From an uncultured Collinsella sp. (lineage in GTDB: Bacteria > Actinomycetota > Coriobacteriia > Coriobacteriales > Coriobacteriaceae), in NCBI GenBank assembly GCA_900545835.1, contig URBB01000046.1:1-15121 (forward strand): a DNA stretch of 15,121 bases. Direction: 5' to 3'. The position numbers and the translations under genes are program-made. Below the pieces are notes generated by a model, which worked only from the letters and a program-made list of their open reading frames with translations, was not told the DNA's origin and made no database searches. The stretch's first letter is position 1, and every line of letters begins with the position of its first letter. Below are positions 1 to 6,151 of this stretch, piece after piece.

Positions 1-8
1 CAACGGCC

Positions 9-35
9 ACTCATTTAAGTCTGTCCCCAATGAGT
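9..35. repeat. REP-like palindrome with GGGACAG core
   Basis: A perfect 7-bp inverted repeat, ACTCATT (9-15) and AATGAGT (29-35), encloses a 13-nt loop. Read on the minus strand the loop contains GGGGACAG. Two other palindromes in the window, at 8291-8315 and 9556-9580, carry the same GGGACAG core on the same strand. It lies just beyond the terminator that follows rplX. It resembles bacterial REP-type palindromes, but membership of a genome-wide family is an inference. Confidence 0.5.
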
Positions 36-43
36 AGGGATAG

Positions 44-77
44 AAAAAGGCCCGGGTGCCGTAGCATCCGGGCCTTT
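44..77 (-). terminator. Rho-independent terminator after rplX
   Basis: A stem is formed by 46-59 and 64-77, 14 bp with one mismatched position, closed by the 4-nt loop at 60-63. On the minus strand the stem ends in a run of five T (complement of the A run at 44-48). The start of the stem is 27 nt past the rplX stop codon. It is nearly symmetric, with only three T on the plus side, so it could also act weakly for a gene converging from the left. It implies that transcription of the ribosomal cluster ends after rplX. Confidence 0.8.
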
Positions 78-103
78 GCTAGCAACTTGATGTTGCGGGC
101 AGC

Positions 104-409
104 TTAGAACTTGTGGCCGCACTTCTTGCAGACGCGCAGCTTGTTCTTGCCGTCCTTCTCGTGACCGACGCGGGTAACCTTACCGCACTCGGGGCAAACG
201 AGATTGACGTTGGAGGCGTCGATGGGAGCCTCCTGCGAAACGATGCCGCCCTGCTGCTTGGCAGCGTTGGGCTTGACGGCCTTCTTGACGACCGAAACGC
301 CCTCGACAACGACCTTGTTCTCGGCGGGGAGAGCACGCAGGACAACGCCCTGCTTGCCGCGATCCTTACCAGAGAGAACCTGGACCTTATCGCCCTTCTT
401 GATATACAT
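104..409 (-). CDS. rplX: 50S ribosomal protein L24
   Basis: L24 is an assembly-initiating protein that binds 23S rRNA near the exit of the peptide tunnel. The 101-residue product starts MYIKKGDKVQVLSGKDRGKQG, a typical KOW motif. The C-terminal part has CPEC (C72, C75) and CKKC (C94, C97), a four-cysteine zinc-ribbon arrangement found in some bacterial L24 proteins. The ATG at 407-409 follows a good ribosome binding site (AGGGGAGA). It lies 13 bp after rplN and is the last gene before the terminator at 44-77. In most bacteria rplE follows directly; here it does not. Confidence 0.97.
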   Translation of the reverse strand: MYIKKGDKVQVLSGKDRGKQGVVLRALPAENKVVVEGVSVVKKAVKPNAAKQQGGIVSQEAPIDASNVNLVCPECGKVTRVGHEKDGKNKLRVCKKCGHKF

Positions 410-422
410 ATATCTCCCCTAA

Positions 423-791
423 CTACAGGGTCTCGGGAGCGAGCGAGACGATCTTCATGTACTTCTTGTCACGAAGCTCGCGAGCGACAGGCCCGAAGAT
501 ACGGGTGCCGACGGGCGAACCATCGTTGTTGATGACAACGCAGGCGTTCTCATCAAAGCGAATGTAGGAGCCATCCTTGCGGCGGATCTCCTTAACGGTG
601 CGAACGACGACGCAACGGACAACGTCCTTCTTCTTGACGTTGGCGCCAGGAGTAGCCTCCTGGACAGCACCGATGAACACATCGCCGATGCCTGCATAAC
701 GACGCTTGGAACCGCCAAGCACCTTGATGCAGCGAATCTTGCGAGCGCCGGAGTTGTCGGCGACGTTCAGCATGGTTTGCATCTGAATCAT
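423..791 (-). CDS. rplN: 50S ribosomal protein L14
   Basis: L14 binds 23S rRNA on the subunit interface and contacts 16S rRNA. The 122-residue product is full length for the family and starts MIQMQTMLNVADNSGARKI, the usual L14 N-terminus, with the conserved central GDVFIGAVQEA and C-terminal RIFGPVARELR stretches. A ribosome binding site (CGGAGGA) lies about 10 nt before the ATG. It is the first gene of the spc-type part of the cluster and is preceded by a 118-bp structured gap after rpsQ, the place where E. coli separates the S10 and spc operons. Confidence 0.98.
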   Translation of the reverse strand: MIQMQTMLNVADNSGARKIRCIKVLGGSKRRYAGIGDVFIGAVQEATPGANVKKKDVVRCVVVRTVKEIRRKDGSYIRFDENACVVINNDGSPVGTRIFGPVARELRDKKYMKIVSLAPETL

Positions 792-816
792 GGTAGATGT
801 TCCTCCGAACTAAGAA

Positions 817-882
817 CCGAAGAGAGGTGCGCAGCCTTTATACGGCCCGTGGTATGCAAGCAAGGCATACGCACATCTTCGG
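817..882 (-). promoter_or_regulatory. Structured rpsQ-rplN junction
   Basis: The 118-bp gap between rpsQ and rplN contains nested complementary stretches. CCGAAGA (817-823) pairs with TCTTCGG (876-882), GTGCG (827-831) with CGCAC (870-874), and GTATGC (852-857) with GCATAC (865-870) around a 7-nt loop. On the minus strand a TATAAA box (837-842) lies inside the fold, but only weak -35 candidates such as TTGCTT or CTTGCT are upstream. The position matches the S10/spc boundary of E. coli. A processing site, a regulatory leader or an internal promoter are all possible; the function is inferred. Confidence 0.45.
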
Positions 883-909
883 AAACGTACAAGTCGTAAG
901 AGCGACTGC

Positions 910-1170
910 TTATTTAGCGCGCTCGACGACCTCGATGAGGCGCCAACGCTTCATCTTGGACATAGGACGGGTCTCCATAACGCGGACGGTATCGCCCACG
1001 CCAGCCGTGCACTCCTCGTCATGAGCGTGCAGCTTCTTGGAGCTGGTCATCATCTTGCCGTACTTGGGGTGACGCTTGCGCTCGGTGATGGTGACAACAA
1101 TGGTCTTGGCACCGGAGACGGAGGTAACGACACCCGTACGGACCTTACGCGAGTTACGCGAATCAGTCAT
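910..1170 (-). CDS. rpsQ: 30S ribosomal protein S17
   Basis: S17 is a primary binder of the 16S rRNA 5' domain. The 86-residue product has the OB-fold core of the family, beginning RKVRTGVVTSVSGAKTIVVT, then KHPKYGKMMTSSKKLHAHDE and the GDTVRVMETRPMSKMKRW stretch with the usual R-P-x-S-K signature. The ATG at 1168-1170 is preceded by an AAGGAGA site, and the gene starts 16 bp after rpmC. It is the last gene of the S10-type section before the structured gap ahead of rplN. Confidence 0.98.
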   Translation of the reverse strand: MTDSRNSRKVRTGVVTSVSGAKTIVVTITERKRHPKYGKMMTSSKKLHAHDEECTAGVGDTVRVMETRPMSKMKRWRLIEVVERAK

Positions 1171-1186
1171 GTTCTCTCCTTAGGTC

Positions 1187-1402
1187 CTACTCGGCGACAG
1201 CGGACTTCTCCGCTGCGATCTCGCGGGCGCGCTGCTCCGTGAGGACGCGAGCGATGTCCTTCTTCACGGTGTTGACGCGAGCGGTGTTGTCCAGCTGGCT
1301 GGTGGCCATCTGGAAACGAAGGTTAAAGAGCTCGGCGCGCATTTCCTTCAGCTTCTCAACGAGCTGAGCGTCCGAGAGCTCACGAATCTCTGCGGGCTTC
1401 AT
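1187..1402 (-). CDS. rpmC: 50S ribosomal protein L29
   Basis: L29 is a small helical protein at the peptide exit tunnel, near the signal recognition particle and trigger factor docking site. The 71-residue product contains the family core MKPAEIRELSDAQLVEKLKE and LFNLRFQMATSQLDNTARV. A short Ala/Glu tail follows the core. Its ATG (1400-1402) overlaps the stop codon of rplP by one base (TAATG), so translational coupling is likely. The ribosome binding site lies inside the end of rplP (AAGGAGGA). Confidence 0.97.
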   Translation of the reverse strand: MKPAEIRELSDAQLVEKLKEMRAELFNLRFQMATSQLDNTARVNTVKKDIARVLTEQRAREIAAEKSAVAE

Positions 1403-1905
1403 TAGTTCTCCTCCTTGGCGGCGGCGGCGTCCTCAGCAGCCCACTTGGCCTCGAGAGCGGCCTCCTCAGCCATCTCCTTCTGGATGCGCTGCTCAGCGTT
1501 CTTGGCAGCAACAATCTTGGTCTTGATGGGAAGCTTGTGCTGTGCAAGACGCAGAGCCTCGCGAGCGACCTCCTCGGGAACACCCTTGACCTCGAACATG
1601 ATGCGGCCGGGCTTGACGACGGCCACCCACTCCTCGGGGTTACCCTTACCAGAACCCATGCGAGTCTCGGCAGGCTTCTTGGTGATGGGCTTATCGGGGA
1701 AGATCGTGATGTAGACACGACCGCCACGCTTCATGTAGCGGGTCATGGCAATACGAGCGGCCTCGATCTGACGGTTGGTGATCCAATGGGCCTCGAGAGC
1801 CTGGATACCAAACTCGCCGAAATGCAGCTCGGTATTACCCTTGGCCTGGCCCTTCATGGAGCCACGCTGCACCTTGCGGTGAAGAATACGCTTAGGGGCA
1901 AGCAC
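1402..1905 (-). CDS. rplP: 50S ribosomal protein L16
   Basis: L16 organises the A-site side of the 50S subunit. The product begins LAPKRILHRKVQRGSMKGQAKG and includes the conserved RGGRVYITIFPDKPITKKPAETRMG and GKGNPEEWVAVVKPGRIMFE stretches. At 167 residues it is longer than the usual 135-145; the excess is an Ala/Glu-rich C-terminal tail from about residue 143. The start is GTG (1903-1905), which shares one base with the rpsC stop (TAGTG). The last codons of rpsC supply the strong ribosome binding site GAGAGGAGGGG. Confidence 0.97.
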   Translation of the reverse strand: MLAPKRILHRKVQRGSMKGQAKGNTELHFGEFGIQALEAHWITNRQIEAARIAMTRYMKRGGRVYITIFPDKPITKKPAETRMGSGKGNPEEWVAVVKPGRIMFEVKGVPEEVAREALRLAQHKLPIKTKIVAAKNAEQRIQKEMAEEAALEAKWAAEDAAAAKEEN

Positions 1906-2615
1906 TACTGACCCCTCCTCTCGGAGTTACGACGACGAGGACGGGAAGAGCCCTCGAGTGCAGGGTTGGGAACAGGCTGGCCCGGGAGCTTCTCGCCCAG
2001 GTAGATCCAGACCTTCACGCCGCAAGCGCCCATGGTGGTGCTGGCGACAGCCGTGCCGTAGTCGATCTTGGCACGGAGGGTGTGCAGAGGCACGCGACCC
2101 TCGCGGTACCACTCACGACGGCCCATCTCGGCACCGCCGAGACGACCGGAGCACTGGATACGGATGCCCTTAGCGCCGGCCTTGCGGGCGGACTGGACAG
2201 CCTTGCGCATAGCGCGACGGAAGGCAACGCGGCCCTCGAGCTGCTCGGCGATAGACTGAGCAACGAGGTTGGCGTCGAGCTCGGGGCGCTTGATCTCGAC
2301 AACGTCGACGGAGAGCTGGCCCTTGGAGACGCCAGCGACCTTCTCGAGCTCGGTGCGGAGGGTATCGATCTCGGCACCCTTCTTACCGATGACAACGCCG
2401 GGGCGAGCGGTGAGGATGATGACCTTCACCTTGTCGCCAGCGCGCTCGATCTCGACACGGGAGACAGCTGCGCGGGAAAGACGCTTCTCGAGGTACTTGC
2501 GGATCTCGAGATCGTTACCGAGGGTCTTAGCGTAATCCTTCTCTGCGAACCAGCGGGAGCGCCAGTTCTCGGTGATGCCAAGACGGAAGCCGGTGGGGTA
2601 GACTTTCTGACCCAT
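1905..2615 (-). CDS. rpsC: 30S ribosomal protein S3
   Basis: S3 sits at the mRNA entry channel of the 30S subunit. The 236-residue product starts MGQKVYPTGFRLGITENWRS, the usual S3 N-terminus. It has the KH domain GKKG loop within VVIGKKGAEIDTLRTELEKV, and the C-terminal domain with GIRIQCSGRLGGAEMGRREW and TLRAKIDYGTA. A basic tail rich in Arg ends the protein. The codons for SERRGQ double as the ribosome binding site of rplP, whose GTG start overlaps the S3 stop. It starts 6 bp after the rplV stop. Confidence 0.98.
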   Translation of the reverse strand: MGQKVYPTGFRLGITENWRSRWFAEKDYAKTLGNDLEIRKYLEKRLSRAAVSRVEIERAGDKVKVIILTARPGVVIGKKGAEIDTLRTELEKVAGVSKGQLSVDVVEIKRPELDANLVAQSIAEQLEGRVAFRRAMRKAVQSARKAGAKGIRIQCSGRLGGAEMGRREWYREGRVPLHTLRAKIDYGTAVASTTMGACGVKVWIYLGEKLPGQPVPNPALEGSSRPRRRNSERRGQ

Positions 2616-2621
2616 ACAGCT

Positions 2622-2993
2622 TTACGCCTCCTTTCGAGGAGCAACGACGACGGTGATGTGGGAAGTACGCTTCAGAATGCGAGAAGCGGAACCCTTGGCG
2701 CGGGGACGGATGCGCTTAAGCGTCGGACCCTCGTCAACATAGGCAGCGGCGACAACCAGGTTGTCGGCACGCAGACCGTTGTTGTTCTCGGCGTTCGCAA
2801 CGGCGGAACGGAGAACCTTCTCGACATCCACGGCGACGGCGCGGTCGCAGAAGTGGAGGATGTCGAAGGCCTGAGCGACAGGCTTGCGGCGGATCAGATC
2901 GACCACCAGGCGGGCCTTGCTGGGGGAAACACGCACGTACTTAGCGACGGCGCGAACCTCGGTGGCCTCAGTTTCAATAGACTTAGTTGCCAT
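2622..2993 (-). CDS. rplV: 50S ribosomal protein L22
   Basis: L22 lines the peptide exit tunnel with a long beta-hairpin. The 123-residue product has the core AVAKYVRVSPSKARLVVDLI, the helix with AVANAENNNGL, and the hairpin segment LKRIRPRAKGSASRILKRTS followed by HITVVV, all typical of bacterial L22. The ATG is at 2991-2993, 14 bp after rpsS. The gene is in the normal S10-operon position between rpsS and rpsC. Confidence 0.98.
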   Translation of the reverse strand: MATKSIETEATEVRAVAKYVRVSPSKARLVVDLIRRKPVAQAFDILHFCDRAVAVDVEKVLRSAVANAENNNGLRADNLVVAAAYVDEGPTLKRIRPRAKGSASRILKRTSHITVVVAPRKEA

Positions 2994-3007
2994 TTACGGT
3001 TAACCCC

Positions 3008-3268
3008 CTATTTGGCCTTGTGGCCACGGAACGTACGAGTCGGCGCGAACTCGCCGAGCTTGTGACCAACCATGGACTCGGTAACATACACGGGCACATG
3101 CTTGCGGCCGTCGTGGACGGCGATGGTGTGACCAACCATCTCGGGGAAGATGGTGGACGCGCGGGACCAGGTCTTCACGACGTCCTTCTTGCCAGCCTCG
3201 TTCATCGCGGTGATACGCGAGAGAAGGCGAGTCTCCACGAACGGGCCCTTTTTGAGACTTCTGCTCAT
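3008..3268 (-). CDS. rpsS: 30S ribosomal protein S19
   Basis: S19 is in the head of the 30S subunit and forms a complex with S13. The 86-residue product begins MSRSLKKGPFVE and carries the signature THE-type stretch TIFPEMVGHTIAVHDGRKHVPVY followed by MVGHKLGEFAPTRTFRGH. The length is within the family range. The ATG at 3266-3268 is preceded by TAGGAGAAAG, and 32 bp separate it from the rplB stop. Confidence 0.98.
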   Translation of the reverse strand: MSRSLKKGPFVETRLLSRITAMNEAGKKDVVKTWSRASTIFPEMVGHTIAVHDGRKHVPVYVTESMVGHKLGEFAPTRTFRGHKAK

Positions 3269-3300
3269 AAGTGCTTTCTCCTAAAACTCGGTATCCGAAA

Positions 3301-4131
3301 TTACTTCTTACGGCGACGAATGATGTGCTGGTTCGAGACCTTCTTCTTCTTGCGCGTACGAAGGCCCTTCGTCGGCTTACCCCAGGGGGTAACAGAGGGA
3401 CGACCAGAGGTGTGGTTCTTGCCCTCGCCACCGCCGTGCGGGTGGTCGACAGGGTTCATGACGGTACCGCGGACGGTCGGGCGCACGTTCATGTGACGCT
3501 TACGGCCGGCCTTGCCGATGACGATGTTGGAGTGATCGGCGTTGCCGACCTCACCGACGGTGGCGCGGCAGGTAACGAGGATGCGGCGCATCTCGGAGGA
3601 AGGCATACGGACGATAGCGTACTTGCCCTCCTTACCCATCAGCTGGCAGGAGTTACCAGCGGAACGGGCGATAGCAGCGCCCTTGCCCGGCTGGAACTCG
3701 ACGGCATGGATGAGCGTACCGACGGGGATGTCGGCGAGGGGCAGAGCGTTGCCTGGCTTGATGTCGGCGTCAGAACCGGACATGATGGTCTGACCGACCT
3801 CGAGGCCCTTGGGGGCCAGGATGTAGCGCTTCTCACCGTCAGCGTAGTGCAGCAGAGCGATGCGAGCGGAACGGTTCGGATCGTACTCGATCGTGGCAAC
3901 CTTGGCGGGCACGCCGTCCTTGTTGCGCTTGAAGTCGATCACGCGGTAACGACGCTTCACGCCGCCGCCCTGGTGGCGGGTGGTGATGCGGCCGTTGTTG
4001 TTACGACCGGCCTTCTTGGGCAGGGGCTCGAGAAGAGACTTCTCGGGCTTGGTGCAGGTGATCTCGGAGAAGTCGGAGATCGTCTGCCAACGCCTACCAG
4101 CGGAGGTCGGCTTAAGGTGCTTTACAGCCAT
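3301..4131 (-). CDS. rplB: 50S ribosomal protein L2
   Basis: L2 is a core 23S rRNA-binding protein needed for subunit joining and peptidyl transfer. The chosen ATG (4129-4131) gives 276 residues starting MAVKHLKPTSAGRRWQTISD, the normal L2 start. An in-frame extension upstream adds 25 residues unlike L2 and is not used. The conserved NPVDHPHGGGEG segment is present; the His in it corresponds to E. coli H229. A GAAAGGGA ribosome binding site precedes the start. The gene is separated from rplW by a structured 179-bp gap, unusually wide for this operon, so it may be transcribed or regulated separately from rplC-rplD-rplW. Confidence 0.98.
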   Translation of the reverse strand: MAVKHLKPTSAGRRWQTISDFSEITCTKPEKSLLEPLPKKAGRNNNGRITTRHQGGGVKRRYRVIDFKRNKDGVPAKVATIEYDPNRSARIALLHYADGEKRYILAPKGLEVGQTIMSGSDADIKPGNALPLADIPVGTLIHAVEFQPGKGAAIARSAGNSCQLMGKEGKYAIVRMPSSEMRRILVTCRATVGEVGNADHSNIVIGKAGRKRHMNVRPTVRGTVMNPVDHPHGGGEGKNHTSGRPSVTPWGKPTKGLRTRKKKKVSNQHIIRRRKK

Positions 4132-4211
4132 TACAATCCCTTTCAATAGGAATCCGTTAGCCATCGCAGACAGGGATTCGAGGTTCTGCCTCGGGTGCGA
4201 TGACACCGGAC

Positions 4212-4237
4212 GTATACACGGTTCCGGGCGTGTCCAT
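4212..4237 (-). repeat. 26-bp element upstream of rplB (copy 1)
   Basis: This stretch matches 6077-6102 upstream of rplC at 23 of 26 positions, in the same orientation. On the minus strand it contains ACGCCCG and CCGTGTATAC, and it starts 81 nt before the rplB start. Here it also overlaps a hairpin, GGGCGT (4226-4231) with ACGCCC (4243-4248), which the rplC copy lacks. The shared part is therefore more likely a protein-binding or promoter element than that RNA hairpin. Its function is inferred. Confidence 0.5.
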
Positions 4238-4256
4238 TTTATACGCCCAAAACCTT

Positions 4257-4292
4257 GAGCTCCCGCCTCCCCTATTTGGGAGGCATGAGCTC
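4257..4292 (-). terminator. Hairpin after rplW, possible attenuator
   Basis: GAGCTC (4257-4262) pairs with GAGCTC (4287-4292), and GCCTCCC (4265-4271) with GGGAGGC (4278-4284), around a 6-nt loop with a 2x2 internal mismatch. It begins 18 nt after the rplW stop. On the minus strand it is followed by AAGGTTTT, a short and imperfect T tract. It could terminate or attenuate part of the transcription before rplB, or protect the 3' end of the rplC-rplD-rplW message. Confidence 0.45.
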
Positions 4293-4310
4293 ACTCAACA
4301 GCAGCGAGTC

Positions 4311-4598
4311 TTAGGCCTGGTTGCCAAAGACCTCGATGGTGTCGCCCTCGGCCAGCGTGACGATGGCCTTCTTCCAAGAACGGGTCTTGCCGGCGACATA
4401 GCGCACGCGCTTGGTCTTGGGCTTGACCGTCAGGGTGTTCACGCGAACGACCTTGACGCCGAAGATCTCCTCGACAGCGTCCTTGATCTGATACTTGTTA
4501 GCATCCTTGGCGACCTCGAACGTGTACTTGTTCAGCTCCATGCCGGAGAAGGAACGCTCGGACACGATCGGACGGATGATGATCTCGTGGGCGGTCAT
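4311..4598 (-). CDS. rplW: 50S ribosomal protein L23
   Basis: L23 is at the peptide exit tunnel and is the docking site for trigger factor and the signal recognition particle. The 95-residue product starts MTAHEIIIRPIVSERSFSGM and contains YTFEVAKDANKYQIKDAVEE and the VKVVRVNTLTVKPKTKRVR strand, all family hallmarks. The ATG (4596-4598) follows the rplD stop with no gap (TAAATG), so coupling is likely. A 179-bp structured region follows before rplB. Confidence 0.98.
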   Translation of the reverse strand: MTAHEIIIRPIVSERSFSGMELNKYTFEVAKDANKYQIKDAVEEIFGVKVVRVNTLTVKPKTKRVRYVAGKTRSWKKAIVTLAEGDTIEVFGNQA

Positions 4599-5225
4599 TT
4601 ATGCAAGCACCTCCCCGAAGTGAGCGGCGATGTCGGCGGGCATCAGCACAGCGTTGTTGTTGACGAGATCGTAGGTGTTGGCCTCGTCAGCGGTGATGAT
4701 GAACGTCTTGGGAATGTTGCGGAACGACAAGTAGGCGTTGACGTCCTCATCGCGAACGATGATGGTCAGACGCTTGCCCTCAAGGCCGAGAGCCTTGAGC
4801 ATGGCGACAGCAGCCTTGGTGGAAGGCTTCTCGAAGCCGTAGTCGTCGACGAGCACGAGCTCGCCATCGGCCAGCTTGGCGGACAGCGCGGAGCGCATAG
4901 CCAGCTTGACCTCCTTGTTGTTCATACGCTTAGCGTAGGAACGGGGCTTGGGGGCGAAGACAACGCCACCGTGACGCCACTGGGCAGCACGGATGGAACC
5001 CTGGCGGGCACGGCCGGTGCCCTTCTGACGCCAAGGCTTCTTGCCGCCACCGGAAACCTCAGAGCGACCCTTAGCAGACTGGGTGCCCTGACGCCAAGAG
5101 GCCATCTGGCACTTGACGATGTGGTGCATAACGTGGATGTTCGGCTCGATGCCGTACACCTCAGCGGCGAGCTCGGCCTCGGCGACCTTCTTGCCCTCGC
5201 TGTTCTTTACTTCAAACTTTGCCAT
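4599..5225 (-). CDS. rplD: 50S ribosomal protein L4
   Basis: L4 reaches into the exit tunnel and, in E. coli, is the autogenous repressor of the S10 operon. The 208-residue product has the N-terminal segment MAKFEVKNSEGKKVAEAELA. It also has the tunnel loop containing RQGTQSAKGRSEVSGGGKKP, WRQKGTGRARQGSIRAAQWR and FAPKPRSYAKRMNNKE. These are diagnostic of bacterial L4. The ATG at 5223-5225 is preceded by AAGGAGA, 46 bp after rplC. If autoregulation is conserved, the folded leader ahead of rplC (5913-5964) is the natural target, but this is not shown by sequence. Confidence 0.98.
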   Translation of the reverse strand: MAKFEVKNSEGKKVAEAELAAEVYGIEPNIHVMHHIVKCQMASWRQGTQSAKGRSEVSGGGKKPWRQKGTGRARQGSIRAAQWRHGGVVFAPKPRSYAKRMNNKEVKLAMRSALSAKLADGELVLVDDYGFEKPSTKAAVAMLKALGLEGKRLTIIVRDEDVNAYLSFRNIPKTFIITADEANTYDLVNNNAVLMPADIAAHFGEVLA

Positions 5226-5271
5226 TTAAGTGTTCTCCTTGGTATGACGCTGGGCTAAATGGGCTGGGCCC

Positions 5272-5892
5272 TTAGGCCATACGGATGGCGACGAGACCAT
5301 TCTTGGCACCCGGGACAGCGCCCTTGACCAAGATGAGGTTCTGCTCGGCATCGATGCGGACAACGGAAAGGTTCTTGACGGTAACGCGCTCGTTACCCAT
5401 GTGACCGGCCATCTTGACGCCCTTGAGGACGCGCGCAGGATAGGCGCACTGACCGATAGAACCGGGGTGACGCTGGAAGTGAGAACCATGCGTCATAGGA
5501 CCGCGGCGCTGACCCCAGCGCTTGATGCGACCCTGGAAGCCCTTACCCTTGGAGGTACCGATGACGTCGACCTTCTCAACATCAGCGAAATCAGCGACGG
5601 TGACGACCTCGCCGACCTTGTGCTCCTCGCCGTTCTCGACGCGAACCTCACGAAGGAAGCGGACAGGCTCGACGCCAGCCTTGGCGAAGTGACCAGCCAT
5701 GGGCTTGTTCACGTTCTTGGCCTTGATGTCGCCGAAACCGATCTGGACGGCGTCATAGCCGTCGGTTGCCTGAGTTTTAACCTGCGAGACAGCGCAGGGG
5801 CCAGCCTGGATGACCGTGACGGGAACGACGTTGTCGTCCTCGTCCCAAACCTGGGTCATGCCAATCTTGCGGCCGAGAATCATGCTGATCAA
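5272..5892 (-). CDS. rplC: 50S ribosomal protein L3
   Basis: L3 helps initiate 50S assembly and contacts the peptidyl transferase centre. The product, up to 206 residues, contains ILGRKIGMTQVWDEDDNVVP, KGFQGRIKRWGQRRGPMTHG, GSIGQCAYPARVLKG and KMAGHMGNERVTVKNL, matching bacterial L3. The start shown is TTG (5890-5892), giving MISMILGRK, which matches the usual L3 N-terminal length and has GGGA at suitable spacing. An ATG three codons later (5881-5883) is the alternative. It is the first gene of the cluster: rpsJ, which normally precedes rplC, is absent from the 459 bp upstream. Confidence 0.96.
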   Translation of the reverse strand: MISMILGRKIGMTQVWDEDDNVVPVTVIQAGPCAVSQVKTQATDGYDAVQIGFGDIKAKNVNKPMAGHFAKAGVEPVRFLREVRVENGEEHKVGEVVTVADFADVEKVDVIGTSKGKGFQGRIKRWGQRRGPMTHGSHFQRHPGSIGQCAYPARVLKGVKMAGHMGNERVTVKNLSVVRIDAEQNLILVKGAVPGAKNGLVAIRMA

Positions 5893-5912
5893 GATATGAT
5901 CCCAACTCTCGC

Positions 5913-5964
5913 GTGGTCTTGGGACAATGCGTACGCCACCGAGCGTACGCCCCTAGAGGACCAC
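5913..5964 (-). promoter_or_regulatory. Structured 5' leader of rplC
   Basis: A nested stem-loop lies about 20 nt before the rplC start. GTGGTC (5913-5918) pairs with GACCAC (5959-5964), GGG (5921-5923) with CCC (5951-5953), and two copies of GCGTACGC (5929-5936 and 5943-5950) pair around a 6-nt loop. The sequence is not similar to any leader I can name. Its position at the head of a ribosomal-protein operon suggests autogenous control by a product such as L4 or L3, which is inference. Confidence 0.5.
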
Positions 5965-5988
5965 TACTTACACGACGTGCTCCCCAGC

Positions 5989-6016
5989 CTTGTATTTCGC
6001 CCGGACTACCTGACAA
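5989..6016 (-). promoter_or_regulatory. Candidate rplC promoter (proximal)
   Basis: On the minus strand TTGTCA (6011-6016) and TACAAG (5989-5994) are separated by 16 nt, matching the -35 consensus at 5 of 6 and the -10 at 4 of 6 positions. Transcripts starting here would carry the hairpin at 5913-5964 in a leader of about 90 nt. It is a motif-level call only. Confidence 0.3.
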
Positions 6017-6075
6017 CCCTATTAAGCAGGCATTTTGTCCAGCCAGAATACTCCCCTGGTTACACACAGCTGTTT

Positions 6076-6102
6076 AGTATACACGGCTGCGGGCGTATCC
6101 AT
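6076..6102 (-). promoter_or_regulatory. 26-bp element / distal rplC promoter (copy 2)
   Basis: Positions 6077-6102 match the element upstream of rplB (4212-4237) at 23 of 26 bases. On the minus strand it ends in CCGTGTATACT, whose TATACT (6076-6081) resembles a -10 box. No convincing -35 lies 16-18 nt upstream. It is about 185 nt before the rplC start. A shared promoter or operator controlling both segments of the ribosomal cluster is the simplest reading. Confidence 0.4.
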
Positions 6103-6151
6103 CGAGATTCATATTTCACTCACATTGTTTACGCAGGTAAAGTGCGTGGCA

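Noticed and set aside
2082..3065. A 327-codon plus-strand frame over rpsC and rplV (similar frames over rplB, rplW/rplD and rplC)
   Set aside because: These are mirror frames of conserved ribosomal protein genes, rich in Leu/Asp/Gly with no family match.
5929..5950. The pair of GCGTACGC copies as a CRISPR-like or direct-repeat array
   Set aside because: There are only two short self-complementary copies 6 nt apart; they are better explained as two sides of one hairpin.
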